Positions 35,408 through 42,995 of a stretch of 48,043 bases of DNA are shown piece after piece. The stretch spans positions 1 through 48,043 of the forward strand of contig CAZUCI010000013.1 in NCBI GenBank assembly GCA_964619485.1, in the 5' to 3' direction. Position 1 is the stretch's first letter. Each line of letters starts with the position of its first letter. The DNA is from UBA2882 sp964619485 (GTDB lineage: Bacteria > Bacillota > Clostridia > Lachnospirales > Lachnospiraceae). Both the position numbers and the translations under genes were made by a program. Under the pieces are notes generated by a model. That model was not told where the DNA came from, searched no databases, and worked only from the letters and a program-made list of their open reading frames with translations.

Positions 35408-35442
35408 ATAATTTGTCGCATTATATAAGTTATTCAGCTAAA

Positions 35443-35470
35443 TTGTCTAACTTTTTCTGTGTGCTATACT
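35443..35470 (+). promoter_or_regulatory. Promoter of the DUF1292 gene
   Basis: -35 TTGTCT (35443-35448), 16-base spacer, extended -10 TGCTATACT with TATACT at 35465-35470. Confidence 0.65.
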
Positions 35471-35537
35471 TTTAAACATCAACATGCTATGATGAAAAAA
35501 AAGAAAGGATCGGGATTTATTCCCCAAGGGACACACT

Positions 35538-35885
35538 ATGGCAAACCCAAATGAGATTGAAGAAATTGAAGGCGAAGAAATGACCGTTACCCTGGAGCTT
35601 GATGATGGCAGAACAGTTGAATGTGCAATTATTACCATTTTTGATGTTGGAAAAGAAAGCTATATTGCTTTAATGCCGTTAGATGAAAATGGAGAAAACG
35701 AAGATGGTACTTTCTGGTTCTATGGTTACAGGGAAGATGAAGCTGATCCCAATAAAGAGCCGCAGCTTCGTTCGATTGTGGATGATGATGAATTAGAGCG
35801 TGTGGAAGATGCTTTTGATGAATATTTAGACGAATGTGAATTTGATGAAATTGTATCTGAGGAAGAAAACGGGGATGAGGCCTAG
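35538..35885 (+). CDS. DUF1292 family protein
   Basis: The 115-residue, very acidic protein has the DUF1292 core (VTLELDDGRTVECAIITIFDVGKESYIALMPL...FWFYGYRED) and an acidic C-terminus. The family is widespread in Firmicutes with unknown function. SD AAGGGA is 6 bases upstream of the ATG. Its stop codon lies in the palindrome GCCTAGGC shared with the stop of the convergent helicase gene, and its terminator is inside the helicase coding sequence. Confidence 0.88.
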   Translation: MANPNEIEEIEGEEMTVTLELDDGRTVECAIITIFDVGKESYIALMPLDENGENEDGTFWFYGYREDEADPNKEPQLRSIVDDDELERVEDAFDEYLDECEFDEIVSEEENGDEA

Positions 35886-35906
35886 GCTTCATCCTCATCC
35901 TTTTTT
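35873..35906 (+). terminator. Terminator of DUF1292, embedded in the helicase 3' coding end
   Basis: GGATGAGG (35873-35880) pairs with CCTCATCC (35893-35900) around a 12-base loop, followed by six Ts (35901-35906). The right half is the last eight codons of the convergent helicase gene. Confidence 0.85.
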
Positions 35907-37705
35907 GCAATAATCTCTGCTAAAAACGGGGAAATCACATCCTTTTCATTGGCATGGTCTTTTTCAATATAGAGTAGATGAAGCAGTCTTTTTGCCCTGG
36001 TCATTGCAACATAGAACATTCGGCGCTCCTCTTCAATCTCATCCTCATCAAGCATTCTCCCATGAGGAACCTTTCCCCGATTCAGCTCCGGCAAAAATAC
36101 CTGATCAAATTCCAGTCCCTTCGCTCCGTGAAAGGTCATAACACTGATTTGCAAATTACTTTTTTCCAGCGTCTCATATTTCCTGTTAATATCCTGCAGA
36201 TCTTCATGAGTCCTTGCGTATCTTAGTATCTGTTCAAAATATTGTGTGCTCTTTTTTATTGCTTCCTCTGTTTTCAGTTCCTCGGTAAGAAACCCTTCAT
36301 ATCCCATACCCTTCCATATAAAATGCAATGCTCCATACAAATCAAGCTTTTTTAGCATGTTAAACTGTGCTTCCAGAAGTTTCACCCGTTCTGCAATCCA
36401 GGGTTTATCCTGAAGACGTTTTTGCAAAAGCTTAAGGTCAACCTTCTCCTCGGCTACAAGACTCCGTTTAATATAACGAACCGGTCGATTCATAATTTTA
36501 AGGAAATCACTTCTGTTTTTGTTTTGTGCAAATCGCATATAAGCCTTCAGGTCTTCCAGAATCATCTCATTGTTATCTTCTCTTTTTTCCACAAGTCCTA
36601 TGACATCTATTCCCTTTTTCCTGAAATACTGAATATAAAAGGAGGCCTGGCTGTTGGTCCTGACCAGTAAAGCATGTGTGCTGTCCTTATGACTTTCTAT
36701 TTGCCGGCAGATATAGTCTGCCATTTTGTCTTTTCCATCAAAGGCATGTATCAAAACAGGCTCCTCCCATTCCTGTGCTGCAACAAGCTGTTTTTCAAAG
36801 CGCTTTTTATTATGGGAAATACAATCCGAGGCTTTTTTTACAATGTCCCTACTGCATCTGTAGTTTTTGAAAAGCTCCACTTTCTCAGCCTTAAAATCAT
36901 CTAAAAATGCTTCCATAAACCTTGGATTAGACCCCCGAAAGCCATAAATTGACTGATCATCATCTCCCACAGCCATAATATTGCCGTCCGATACAAGCAT
37001 TTGAATGGTTTCATACTGCACCTGATTAATATCCTGAAATTCGTCAATCAGAATATGAGAAAACCTGCTCTTCCAAAAGCTTTGAAATGAAGCCGACTCT
37101 TTCAAACAGGTTCGACAGCACAGAAGCATATCATCAAAATCAATCCAGCTGTTTTCCTTAAGCCAGCTGTCATAATCAGTAATCAGCCTTATGATTTGTT
37201 CTGGTTTCATTCCCGGTAAAAAGGCAGTCAGCTTTGCTTCCAGACCTTCTCTCTCTGTCAGCTCAGATATTGTGTTTTTATAAAAAGATATGGCTTTTCC
37301 TGCACTTTCCAATGCCATTTGGGCATCTCGCTCTTCCCTGAAAACCTCCTTTAAATACATAAGGATACACGCATTTTTTTGTTTTTCATTTACTAATTTT
37401 ACATTTTGATAATTGGGGATTTTCTTCAGAATAGAAAAGAATATGGAATGAAAGGTTCCAAACTGAACATATGCACAGTCTTTTTCCAGTGAAATGGCTC
37501 TTGCGCGCATTTCCAATGCAGCAGCTTTTGTAAAGGTAATTACTAAAATTTTGGATGGTGGAATTTTTTTCTCTCGAATGAGAAATTGAATGCGATGTGT
37601 GATGACAAAGGTTTTGCCAGATCCGGGGCCTGCAATGACAAGCATTGGCCCCGATTCATGGTGTATGGCCCGTTCCTGGGCCTCATTTTTAATTTGATCA
37701 GGCAT
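35882..37705 (-). CDS. UvrD/Rep-family (SF1A) ATP-dependent DNA helicase
   Basis: The 607-residue helicase has motif I AGPGSGKT (25-32), Ia TFTKAAALEMR, motif II LIDEFQDINQVQYE, motif III GDDDQSIYGFRGS, motif V MTFHGAKGLEFDQVFL and motif VI VAMTRAKRLLHLL. At about 600 residues it is shorter than PcrA (about 720-740) and lacks the longer C-terminal tail. ATG 37705 (MPDQIKNEAQERAI) is chosen over 37783 since SF1 helicases start near there; it overlaps gltX by 8 bases, indicating coupling, although the SD is weak. The role is probably in DNA repair or replication-fork maintenance. Confidence 0.93.
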   Translation of the reverse strand: MPDQIKNEAQERAIHHESGPMLVIAGPGSGKTFVITHRIQFLIREKKIPPSKILVITFTKAAALEMRARAISLEKDCAYVQFGTFHSIFFSILKKIPNYQNVKLVNEKQKNACILMYLKEVFREERDAQMALESAGKAISFYKNTISELTEREGLEAKLTAFLPGMKPEQIIRLITDYDSWLKENSWIDFDDMLLCCRTCLKESASFQSFWKSRFSHILIDEFQDINQVQYETIQMLVSDGNIMAVGDDDQSIYGFRGSNPRFMEAFLDDFKAEKVELFKNYRCSRDIVKKASDCISHNKKRFEKQLVAAQEWEEPVLIHAFDGKDKMADYICRQIESHKDSTHALLVRTNSQASFYIQYFRKKGIDVIGLVEKREDNNEMILEDLKAYMRFAQNKNRSDFLKIMNRPVRYIKRSLVAEEKVDLKLLQKRLQDKPWIAERVKLLEAQFNMLKKLDLYGALHFIWKGMGYEGFLTEELKTEEAIKKSTQYFEQILRYARTHEDLQDINRKYETLEKSNLQISVMTFHGAKGLEFDQVFLPELNRGKVPHGRMLDEDEIEEERRMFYVAMTRAKRLLHLLYIEKDHANEKDVISPFLAEIIAKKDEDEA

Positions 37706-39167
37706 TTTCCAGTAACGAAATACCCTTCTTAATTCTGGCAATGGATTCTTCCTTGCCAATAATTTCCATAATTTCTGTAGCACCGGCAGGTGTCATCTGC
37801 TTGCCGGAAACTGCAGTACGGACTGGCCAGAGAACATAACCGTTTTTGCAGCCCTCTTCTGCGACAAAATCACTTAAGAGCTTGTAAAGTGCATCATTGG
37901 AATAGTCCTCATGTGCCTCCAGCAATGGCAGTACCTTCTTTAATACCTCCAATGAAGTCTCTGTGTTTGTCTTCATCTTTTTATGTGTATACATTGCAAT
38001 ATCATATTCCGGCAATGCTTCAAAAAAATCTATTAATGCAGGAATATCCGGAAATACCTCAATTCTGGATTTTACCATCTCGGCAATTTTCTGATAGTCA
38101 TATGCATGATGAATGGTCTCTTTGATATAAGGAAGCGCCTTCTCATAGTATGCTTCAAAATCCATCGCTTTGATATATTCGCCGTTCATCCATTTTAATT
38201 TTCCATAATCAAATACCGCCGGTGATTTGGACATATGATGATAATCAAATGCTTTTACCAGCTCCGGTAAAGAAAAAATCTCCTGATTGTCGGCCGGGCT
38301 CCATCCTAACAGTGCGACAAAATTGACAACTGCTTCAGCCAGAAAGCCCTGCTCCTCCAGATCCTCAAAGGAAGAATGTCCACAACGCTTGGAAAGCTTA
38401 TGATGCTCTTCATCTGTGATCAATGGGCAATGAACGTAAACCGGCACTTCCCATCCAAAGGCCTCATACAGACGATTATATTTAGGTGAGGAAGAAAGAT
38501 ATTCATTTCCACGTACAACATGAGTGATTCCCATCAAATGGTCATCCACAACGTTTGCAAAATTGTAGGTTGGAAAACCGTCTGATTTAATTAAAATCAT
38601 GTCGTCCAGCTCATCATTGTTAACAGTAATATCGCCATAAATATCGTCATGGAAGGTAGTTGTTCCCTCATTTGGAATATTCTGTCTGATGACATAGGGA
38701 ATCCCCGATGCAAGCTTAGCTTCCACTTCCTCTTTGGAAAGAGAAAGACAATGCTTATCATATACATTGATTTCCTTCGTTTCCCCATTCTCCAGCTGAA
38801 TGGTCTTAACACACTCCTTTAAACGCTCTTCATCACAGAAACAGTAATATGCTTCACCCTTATCCACTAATTTTCTGGCATACTCAAGATAAAGTCCCTG
38901 TGCCTGACGTTCACTTTGCACATAGGGTCCAAAGCCCTTATCCTTATCAGGTCCTTCATCATGGAGAAGACCTGTCTTTTCCATAGTACGATTAATAATA
39001 TCAACTGCGCCTTCTACTTCACGCTCCTGATCTGTATCCTCAATACGGAGAATGAAATCCCCATCCTCATGCTTTGCAATTAGATATGCATATAATGCTG
39101 TTCTTAAATTACCCACATGCATCCTTCCTGTTGGACTGGGTGCAAATCTGGTTCTTACTTTACTCAC
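37698..39167 (-). CDS. gltX: Glutamyl-tRNA synthetase
   Basis: The 489-residue class I synthetase has the HIGH-type motif in FAPSPTGRMHVGNLRTALYAYL and the KMSKS-type motif HKLSKRCGH. It charges tRNA-Glu; in Clostridia it is often non-discriminating and paired with GatCAB, which cannot be judged here. The start is GTG 39167, whose first base is the last base of the upstream TAG; AGGAGG lies 10 bases upstream. It is the middle gene of hydrogenase-gltX-helicase, with overlapping ends on both sides. Confidence 0.97.
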   Translation of the reverse strand: MSKVRTRFAPSPTGRMHVGNLRTALYAYLIAKHEDGDFILRIEDTDQEREVEGAVDIINRTMEKTGLLHDEGPDKDKGFGPYVQSERQAQGLYLEYARKLVDKGEAYYCFCDEERLKECVKTIQLENGETKEINVYDKHCLSLSKEEVEAKLASGIPYVIRQNIPNEGTTTFHDDIYGDITVNNDELDDMILIKSDGFPTYNFANVVDDHLMGITHVVRGNEYLSSSPKYNRLYEAFGWEVPVYVHCPLITDEEHHKLSKRCGHSSFEDLEEQGFLAEAVVNFVALLGWSPADNQEIFSLPELVKAFDYHHMSKSPAVFDYGKLKWMNGEYIKAMDFEAYYEKALPYIKETIHHAYDYQKIAEMVKSRIEVFPDIPALIDFFEALPEYDIAMYTHKKMKTNTETSLEVLKKVLPLLEAHEDYSNDALYKLLSDFVAEEGCKNGYVLWPVRTAVSGKQMTPAGATEIMEIIGKEESIARIKKGISLLENA

Positions 39168-40672
39168 TACTCTATTTCCTCCTGTTTCATCGAATCCATC
39201 GATGGGATTTTATTTTCAGCCTGCGCCTTAAATGCGTTCACTGCCTTTGCAGCAGTCGGAACAGCGATATTGGTTCCGGCACCGGCTACACAGCCACCGG
39301 GACAGGCCATTCCTTCAATCAGGCAGCCGTTCTTTTTGCCAACCTTTGCAAGCATAAGCATTTTTTTACATTCCGTTAAGCTCTCTGCGTGCTCAATATT
39401 CACTTCTACATCCGGATAATATTCTCTGATGCATTCTTCTATGGCGCTTGCCACGCCGCCGGCCACACCATATCCACGACCTGCGCCCGTTGCATCCTCC
39501 ATTTTATCTGCCTCGGAAATTTCGTCAAGAAGGAGGTCTTTTGCCTCAAACATTCCTGCAAGCTCCTCAAAGGTAATAACAAAATCAACATCTGAACGGA
39601 CAGTTCGTCTGGACGCCTCCAGCTTTTTGGAAGCGCAGGGTCCTATAAATACAATCTCACAATCCGGGTGCTCTTTTTTAATCACTCTTGCCGTAGCAAC
39701 CATAGGTGTCAGCTCATTGGAAATACTGCCAATGGTCTCAGGGAAAAACTTTTTGGCGAGCATTGACCAGGATGGGCAACAGCTGGTAAGCAAAAATGGA
39801 AGCTCCCCTGTGGCAACCTTTTCCACATAATGATGAGCCTCTGCCATAGCGCCCATATCTGCACCAATTGCAGTTTCATAAACATCATAAAAGCCAAGCT
39901 CTTTCAAGGCTGTTTTAAATTTATCAGGTGAAACACCGGCACCAAACTGTCCGACAAAAGCAGGGGCAACCTGGGCAATGATCTTTCTGCCTGACTGAAT
40001 CGCACGAATCAGTTGAAAAATCTGTGATTTATCAGCAATGGCACCAAAAGGACAATTAACCATACACTGTCCGCAGGATACACAGAGCTCATTATCAATA
40101 CATGCTCGTCCATATTTATCGTTTTTAATGGCATTTACACCACACGCAGCTGCACATGGTCTGACCTGATGTGAAATTGCATCATACGGGCAGATAGATT
40201 TACATTTTCCACATCTGATACACTTTTCCTGATCAATATAGGAGTGGCCATCCACCATGCTGATTGCGCCTCTTGGGCAGACCTCCATACATGGGTGAGC
40301 CGTACAACCCATACAGCGATTTGTGACACGGTAATCATTTTCCGGGCACTTATTACATGCAGATGGAATTACCTGCATAAGCGGTGGTTCGTAATATTTT
40401 TCCGCAATATTACTCTCTTCTACACCTGAAGAAACATGAACCGGTGCATCCTCCGGTCGAAGAGACATTCCCATTGCAAGTCGCATACGCTCCCTGGTAA
40501 TTGCTCTCTCTCTATAAATATCATCCCGGTAATCCGGGTCTACACTATCTACGATCTTATAAGGCAGTGCTTCCATATCATCGGACAAATTTGTTGAATT
40601 ATATGCCAGATTCGCTACTTCCTTAAAAATGCGCTTTCTGGACTTACGTACTTCAGTATCAATTCCTCTCAT
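39167..40672 (-). CDS. Monomeric [FeFe]-hydrogenase-like protein with ferredoxin domains
   Basis: The 501-residue protein has at least three 4Fe-4S motifs at 120-208 (CMGCTAHPCMEVCP, CIRCGKCKSICP, CVSCGQCMVNCP) and the H-cluster signatures TSCCPSW (296-302), GPCASKKLE (344-352) and EGMACPGGCVAGAG (453-466). The ligands needed for the H-cluster are therefore present. It resembles group B-type hydrogenases of Clostridia, whose role (H2 production, uptake or sensing) is poorly known. ATG 40672 with GGAGG 6 bases upstream is chosen; the longer frame to 40840 crosses the promoter. Maturases HydEFG are not in the window. It is the first gene of an operon with gltX. Confidence 0.9.
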   Translation of the reverse strand: MRGIDTEVRKSRKRIFKEVANLAYNSTNLSDDMEALPYKIVDSVDPDYRDDIYRERAITRERMRLAMGMSLRPEDAPVHVSSGVEESNIAEKYYEPPLMQVIPSACNKCPENDYRVTNRCMGCTAHPCMEVCPRGAISMVDGHSYIDQEKCIRCGKCKSICPYDAISHQVRPCAAACGVNAIKNDKYGRACIDNELCVSCGQCMVNCPFGAIADKSQIFQLIRAIQSGRKIIAQVAPAFVGQFGAGVSPDKFKTALKELGFYDVYETAIGADMGAMAEAHHYVEKVATGELPFLLTSCCPSWSMLAKKFFPETIGSISNELTPMVATARVIKKEHPDCEIVFIGPCASKKLEASRRTVRSDVDFVITFEELAGMFEAKDLLLDEISEADKMEDATGAGRGYGVAGGVASAIEECIREYYPDVEVNIEHAESLTECKKMLMLAKVGKKNGCLIEGMACPGGCVAGAGTNIAVPTAAKAVNAFKAQAENKIPSMDSMKQEEIE

Positions 40673-40709
40673 TCGATGCCTCCATATTATGTACTCGTCA
40701 GTCGATTCT

Positions 40710-40738
40710 ATTTTGACATAAACAGTCTTGGAAATCAA
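40710..40738 (-). promoter_or_regulatory. Promoter of hydrogenase-gltX-helicase
   Basis: Minus-strand -35 TTGATT (40733-40738), 17-base spacer, -10 CAAAAT (40710-40715). The -10 box is imperfect. Confidence 0.5.
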
Positions 40739-40739
40739 G

Positions 40740-40754
40740 TGTTGCAACGCAACA
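40740..40754. promoter_or_regulatory. Palindrome next to the hydrogenase -35 box
   Basis: TGTTGCAACGCAACA: 6-base arms TGTTGC and GCAACA around AAC, perfect. It directly abuts the -35 box on the upstream side, the usual place for an activator site. The regulator is unknown. Confidence 0.45.
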
Positions 40755-40783
40755 ATTGTAAATGTACGTTCTAATAAACAAAG

Positions 40784-40810
40784 AAAAAGACCAGGCAAAA
40801 ATGCCTGGTC
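40784..40810 (-). terminator. Terminator of the SHOCT-domain gene
   Basis: GACCAGGCA/TGCCTGGTC, a 9-bp perfect stem with a 4-base loop, followed on the minus strand by a run of five Ts. It lies between the SHOCT gene and the hydrogenase promoter. Confidence 0.9.
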
Positions 40811-40823
40811 GTAAAAACCATAT

Positions 40824-41516
40824 TTAGAAAATGCTGACAAGCTTTTTCTTCTCTGCTATGTACTCTTCCTCGCTTAAAATACCATTATCGCGAAGAACCT
40901 TGAGTTTCTTGATCTTTGTTTCAAATTCTGATAAATCATCAGCCATTCCAGACAAAGCCACAGTATCATAATTCTGTCCGCCTGTTGTTGTGCTGGTAAC
41001 AGATGAACTGCTTGGAGCGCTGGTAATCGGAGCACTTGTAATCGGTGCGCTGGTAATAACAGGAGCACCTGTCTGAGCTTTCGCAAGACCCTTTTGCTGA
41101 CGAATACGCTCTGTCAGAGAAGCAGCTTTTGTTTTTCCATCGTTGATTGCAACGGCCAGACCATTCATATCCTCTAATCCCGGAACATAAATATATCTGG
41201 TAAATTTGGTGGTTGGATTCTCAATAACAACCATCATTGTCTTTTTCCCCTGGAAATTAGTCTCCTCAATACTTCTCACATTTAAAAGATAATGTGAGAC
41301 ATTATCTATTCTTGTATTCAATCCCTTTGGATTGTCACACATTGGAAGACGACCGCTGATTCGAAGATTTGAAATAGATACTCTTAAATCCTCGCTTTTT
41401 TTAATAATCATGCCCTCCTTGAAGGTCCATTCCTTCTGGAATAAAATTTTCTCAAGTCTGATACACTGATTACAAACTTCACCAGCAGATTCGCCGCCAC
41501 AAATTAAACATTTCAT
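40824..41516 (-). CDS. Zinc-ribbon and SHOCT-domain protein
   Basis: The 230-residue protein starts with a CxxC...CxxC zinc ribbon (MKCLICGGESAGEVCNQC), then a PH-like beta region (about 30-125), a low-complexity linker with the 5-residue unit ITSAP repeated, and a C-terminal SHOCT motif (LKVLRDNGILSEEEYIAEKKKLV), a short domain often found at protein ends and thought to mediate oligomerisation. The function is unknown. ATG 41516 has GGGAG 8 bases upstream; GTG 41525 would overlap the SD. It is monocistronic with promoter 41580-41608 and a strong terminator. Confidence 0.82.
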   Translation of the reverse strand: MKCLICGGESAGEVCNQCIRLEKILFQKEWTFKEGMIIKKSEDLRVSISNLRISGRLPMCDNPKGLNTRIDNVSHYLLNVRSIEETNFQGKKTMMVVIENPTTKFTRYIYVPGLEDMNGLAVAINDGKTKAASLTERIRQQKGLAKAQTGAPVITSAPITSAPITSAPSSSSVTSTTTGGQNYDTVALSGMADDLSEFETKIKKLKVLRDNGILSEEEYIAEKKKLVSIF

Positions 41517-41579
41517 ATGATTCACTCCCTATATCAATATTGTATAATTCTACTCAATACAATTTAACTTCTACATAAT

Positions 41580-41608
41580 ATTATAGTGAGTTAATAATTT
41601 TTTGTAAA
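41580..41608 (-). promoter_or_regulatory. Promoter of the SHOCT-domain gene
   Basis: Minus-strand -35 TTTACA (41603-41608), 17-base spacer, consensus -10 TATAAT (41580-41585). The leader is about 55 bases and contains a TTGTAT/ATACAA inverted repeat. Confidence 0.7.
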
Positions 41609-41723
41609 CCACAAACATTCACGAAAAGATATCGGTTAAATTGTTTAGTATTCCTTATTTATATTTTCATTATGTAAATCGTATCACACCAACATGATTT
41701 TTGCAACAAAATTGACTAAAAAC

Positions 41724-41773
41724 TTGTGCAAATTGTTACCTGAAACTTTAATTTTGCACAAATTTTTTGCACA
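41724..41773. repeat. Three TGTGCAA/TTGCACA elements upstream of cotJA
   Basis: TTGTGCAAATT (41724-41734) is inverted relative to AATTTTGCACAA (41750-41761), and a third copy, TTTTTTGCACA, ends at 41773. They sit just upstream of the candidate sporulation promoter and may bind a regulator. Confidence 0.4.
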
Positions 41774-41797
41774 TTTTTCAACATTTCATATTATATG

Positions 41798-41805
41798 CAT
41801 AAACT
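41798..41805 (+). promoter_or_regulatory. Candidate sigma-E-type -10 element of cotJABC
   Basis: CATAAACT resembles the sigma-E -10 consensus (CATACAnT). cotJ is sigma-E controlled in Bacillus. The -35 part is not convincing (AACATTT at 41780-41786, spacer short). Confidence 0.35.
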
Positions 41806-41835
41806 AAATTAAATAGAACAACTGAGAGGTAACCT

Positions 41836-42006
41836 ATGAATGACTATCATTTTTTAGACTGTCCTGCCGCCTTTCCTCCCGGAATGGCATATGTCCCCTG
41901 GCAGACAATGGAAAATGTTTACGAAAATCTGGAAGAAGCCTTTAAAATAGGCACTATCTTTCCGGAGCTTAATAAGCCTTTTGAAGGAAGGAGATGTTGT
42001 AAATAA
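41836..42006 (+). CDS. cotJA: Spore coat protein CotJA
   Basis: The 56-residue product (MNDYHFLDCPAAFPPGMAYVPWQTMENVYENLEEAF... ending GRRCCK) has the CotJA core, the conserved AYVPWQ and GTIFPELNKPF segments. SD GAGAGG lies upstream of the ATG. The stop TAA shares its last A with the cotJB ATG. It is the first gene of cotJABC, the standard order, and is expected to be made in the mother cell during sporulation. Confidence 0.92.
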   Translation: MNDYHFLDCPAAFPPGMAYVPWQTMENVYENLEEAFKIGTIFPELNKPFEGRRCCK

Positions 42007-42311
42007 TGTATTATGCTGCTGCAAAAAACAATATGGGAAATGAAATACAAAATACGAACAGAAGCAAATTGCTGCTTCATATTTCTACCATTGATTTTGC
42101 TATTATAGATTTGACAGAATACCTTGATACACACCCGGATGATGTCAATGCTGTCTCCTATGTAAAGCAATATATTTCCATTAAAAAGAGACTGATGAAG
42201 GAATATGCCGACCGTTTTGGTCCGCTTACTCTCTCCTGTGTAATTGACAACGACTGCAAAGAATGGATTTGGGCAAAAATGCCACTTCCATGGGAAGGAG
42301 GCTGTGAATAA
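42006..42311 (+). CDS. cotJB: Spore coat protein CotJB
   Basis: The 101-residue protein matches CotJB: LLHISTIDFAIIDLTEYLDTHPDDVNAVSYVKQY, then YADRFGPLTLSC and the C-terminal WIWAKMPLPWEGGCE. It overlaps cotJA by one base and is followed immediately by cotJC. It carries about 10 extra N-terminal residues relative to the shortest homologues. It is a component of the inner coat complex with CotJC. Confidence 0.94.
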   Translation: MYYAAAKNNMGNEIQNTNRSKLLLHISTIDFAIIDLTEYLDTHPDDVNAVSYVKQYISIKKRLMKEYADRFGPLTLSCVIDNDCKEWIWAKMPLPWEGGCE

Positions 42312-42935
42312 ATGTGGAATTATGAAAAAAGACTACAATACCCTGTTCATATCAAAAACACCAATGCAAAAATGGCTAAAATAATTATCAGCCAGTACGG
42401 CGGTCCTGATGGTGAGCTGGCGGCTTCCCTCCGCTATCTTTCCCAGCGGTATACCATTCCATACAGAGAAGTATCCGGATTATTAACAGATATTGGAACC
42501 GAAGAGCTGGCTCACTTTGAGATGATTGGTGCCATTGTATATCAGCTGACTAAAAATCTCTCCATGGAAGAAATTGAAGCGCAGGGCTTTGCTCCCTACT
42601 ATGTGGATCATACCCTGGCATTGTGGCCACAGGCTGCAGGCGGAATCCCTTTTAATGCCTGCGAATTTCAGTCCAAGGGGGATACCATAACAGATTTAAT
42701 GGAGAATCTTGCAGCTGAGCAGAAAGCCAGAACAACCTATGACAATATCCTGCGCGCTGTGGATGACCCTGATGTATGTGCCCCTATCCGTTTCCTTAGA
42801 GAACGTGAAATCGTCCACTTTCAGCGTTTCGGTGAAGCACTGCGCATGGTTCAGGAAAAGCTTGACCCGGTTAATTTCTACCAGTGTAATCCCCAGTTTG
42901 ACAAATGTACCACCAGTGGCAAAAAATGCAATTAA
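42312..42935 (+). CDS. cotJC: Spore coat protein CotJC, manganese-catalase family
   Basis: The 207-residue protein begins MWNYEKRLQYPVHIKNTNAKMAKIIISQYGGPDGELAASLRYL. It keeps the Mn-catalase-type Glu/His helices (TEELAHFEMIGAIVYQL, AEQKARTTYDNIL, REREIVHFQRFGEAL). A peroxide-detoxifying or structural coat role is known for the family. SD AAGGAGG lies in the 3' end of cotJB. The C-terminus is Cys-rich (YQCNPQFDKCTTSGKKCN). Confidence 0.96.
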   Translation: MWNYEKRLQYPVHIKNTNAKMAKIIISQYGGPDGELAASLRYLSQRYTIPYREVSGLLTDIGTEELAHFEMIGAIVYQLTKNLSMEEIEAQGFAPYYVDHTLALWPQAAGGIPFNACEFQSKGDTITDLMENLAAEQKARTTYDNILRAVDDPDVCAPIRFLREREIVHFQRFGEALRMVQEKLDPVNFYQCNPQFDKCTTSGKKCN

Positions 42936-42939
42936 TCAT

Positions 42940-42966
42940 AAAAAAGGCTGTTGCAAATCAACAGCC
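42940..42966. terminator. Terminator between cotJC and degV
   Basis: GGCTGTTG (42946-42953) pairs with CAACAGCC (42959-42966). The minus strand then reads six Ts, so it clearly ends degV; it may also serve cotJC on the plus strand, though without a U-run. Confidence 0.85.
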
Positions 42967-42995
42967 TCCTACATAAACAATGAAATGAAGCAGCT

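Larger units (their letters stand above)
41517..41835. other. Intergenic region between divergent SHOCT gene and cotJ operon
   Basis: A very AT-rich stretch of 319 bases with no gene. It holds the SHOCT promoter (41580-41608), three TGTGCAA/TTGCACA elements (41724-41773) and a candidate sporulation promoter (41798-41805). In 41609-41723 I see nothing definable. Confidence 0.7.

Noticed and set aside
40673..40840. N-terminal extension of the hydrogenase frame
   Set aside because: It runs through the promoter, palindrome and the SHOCT terminator; a strong SD marks ATG 40672.
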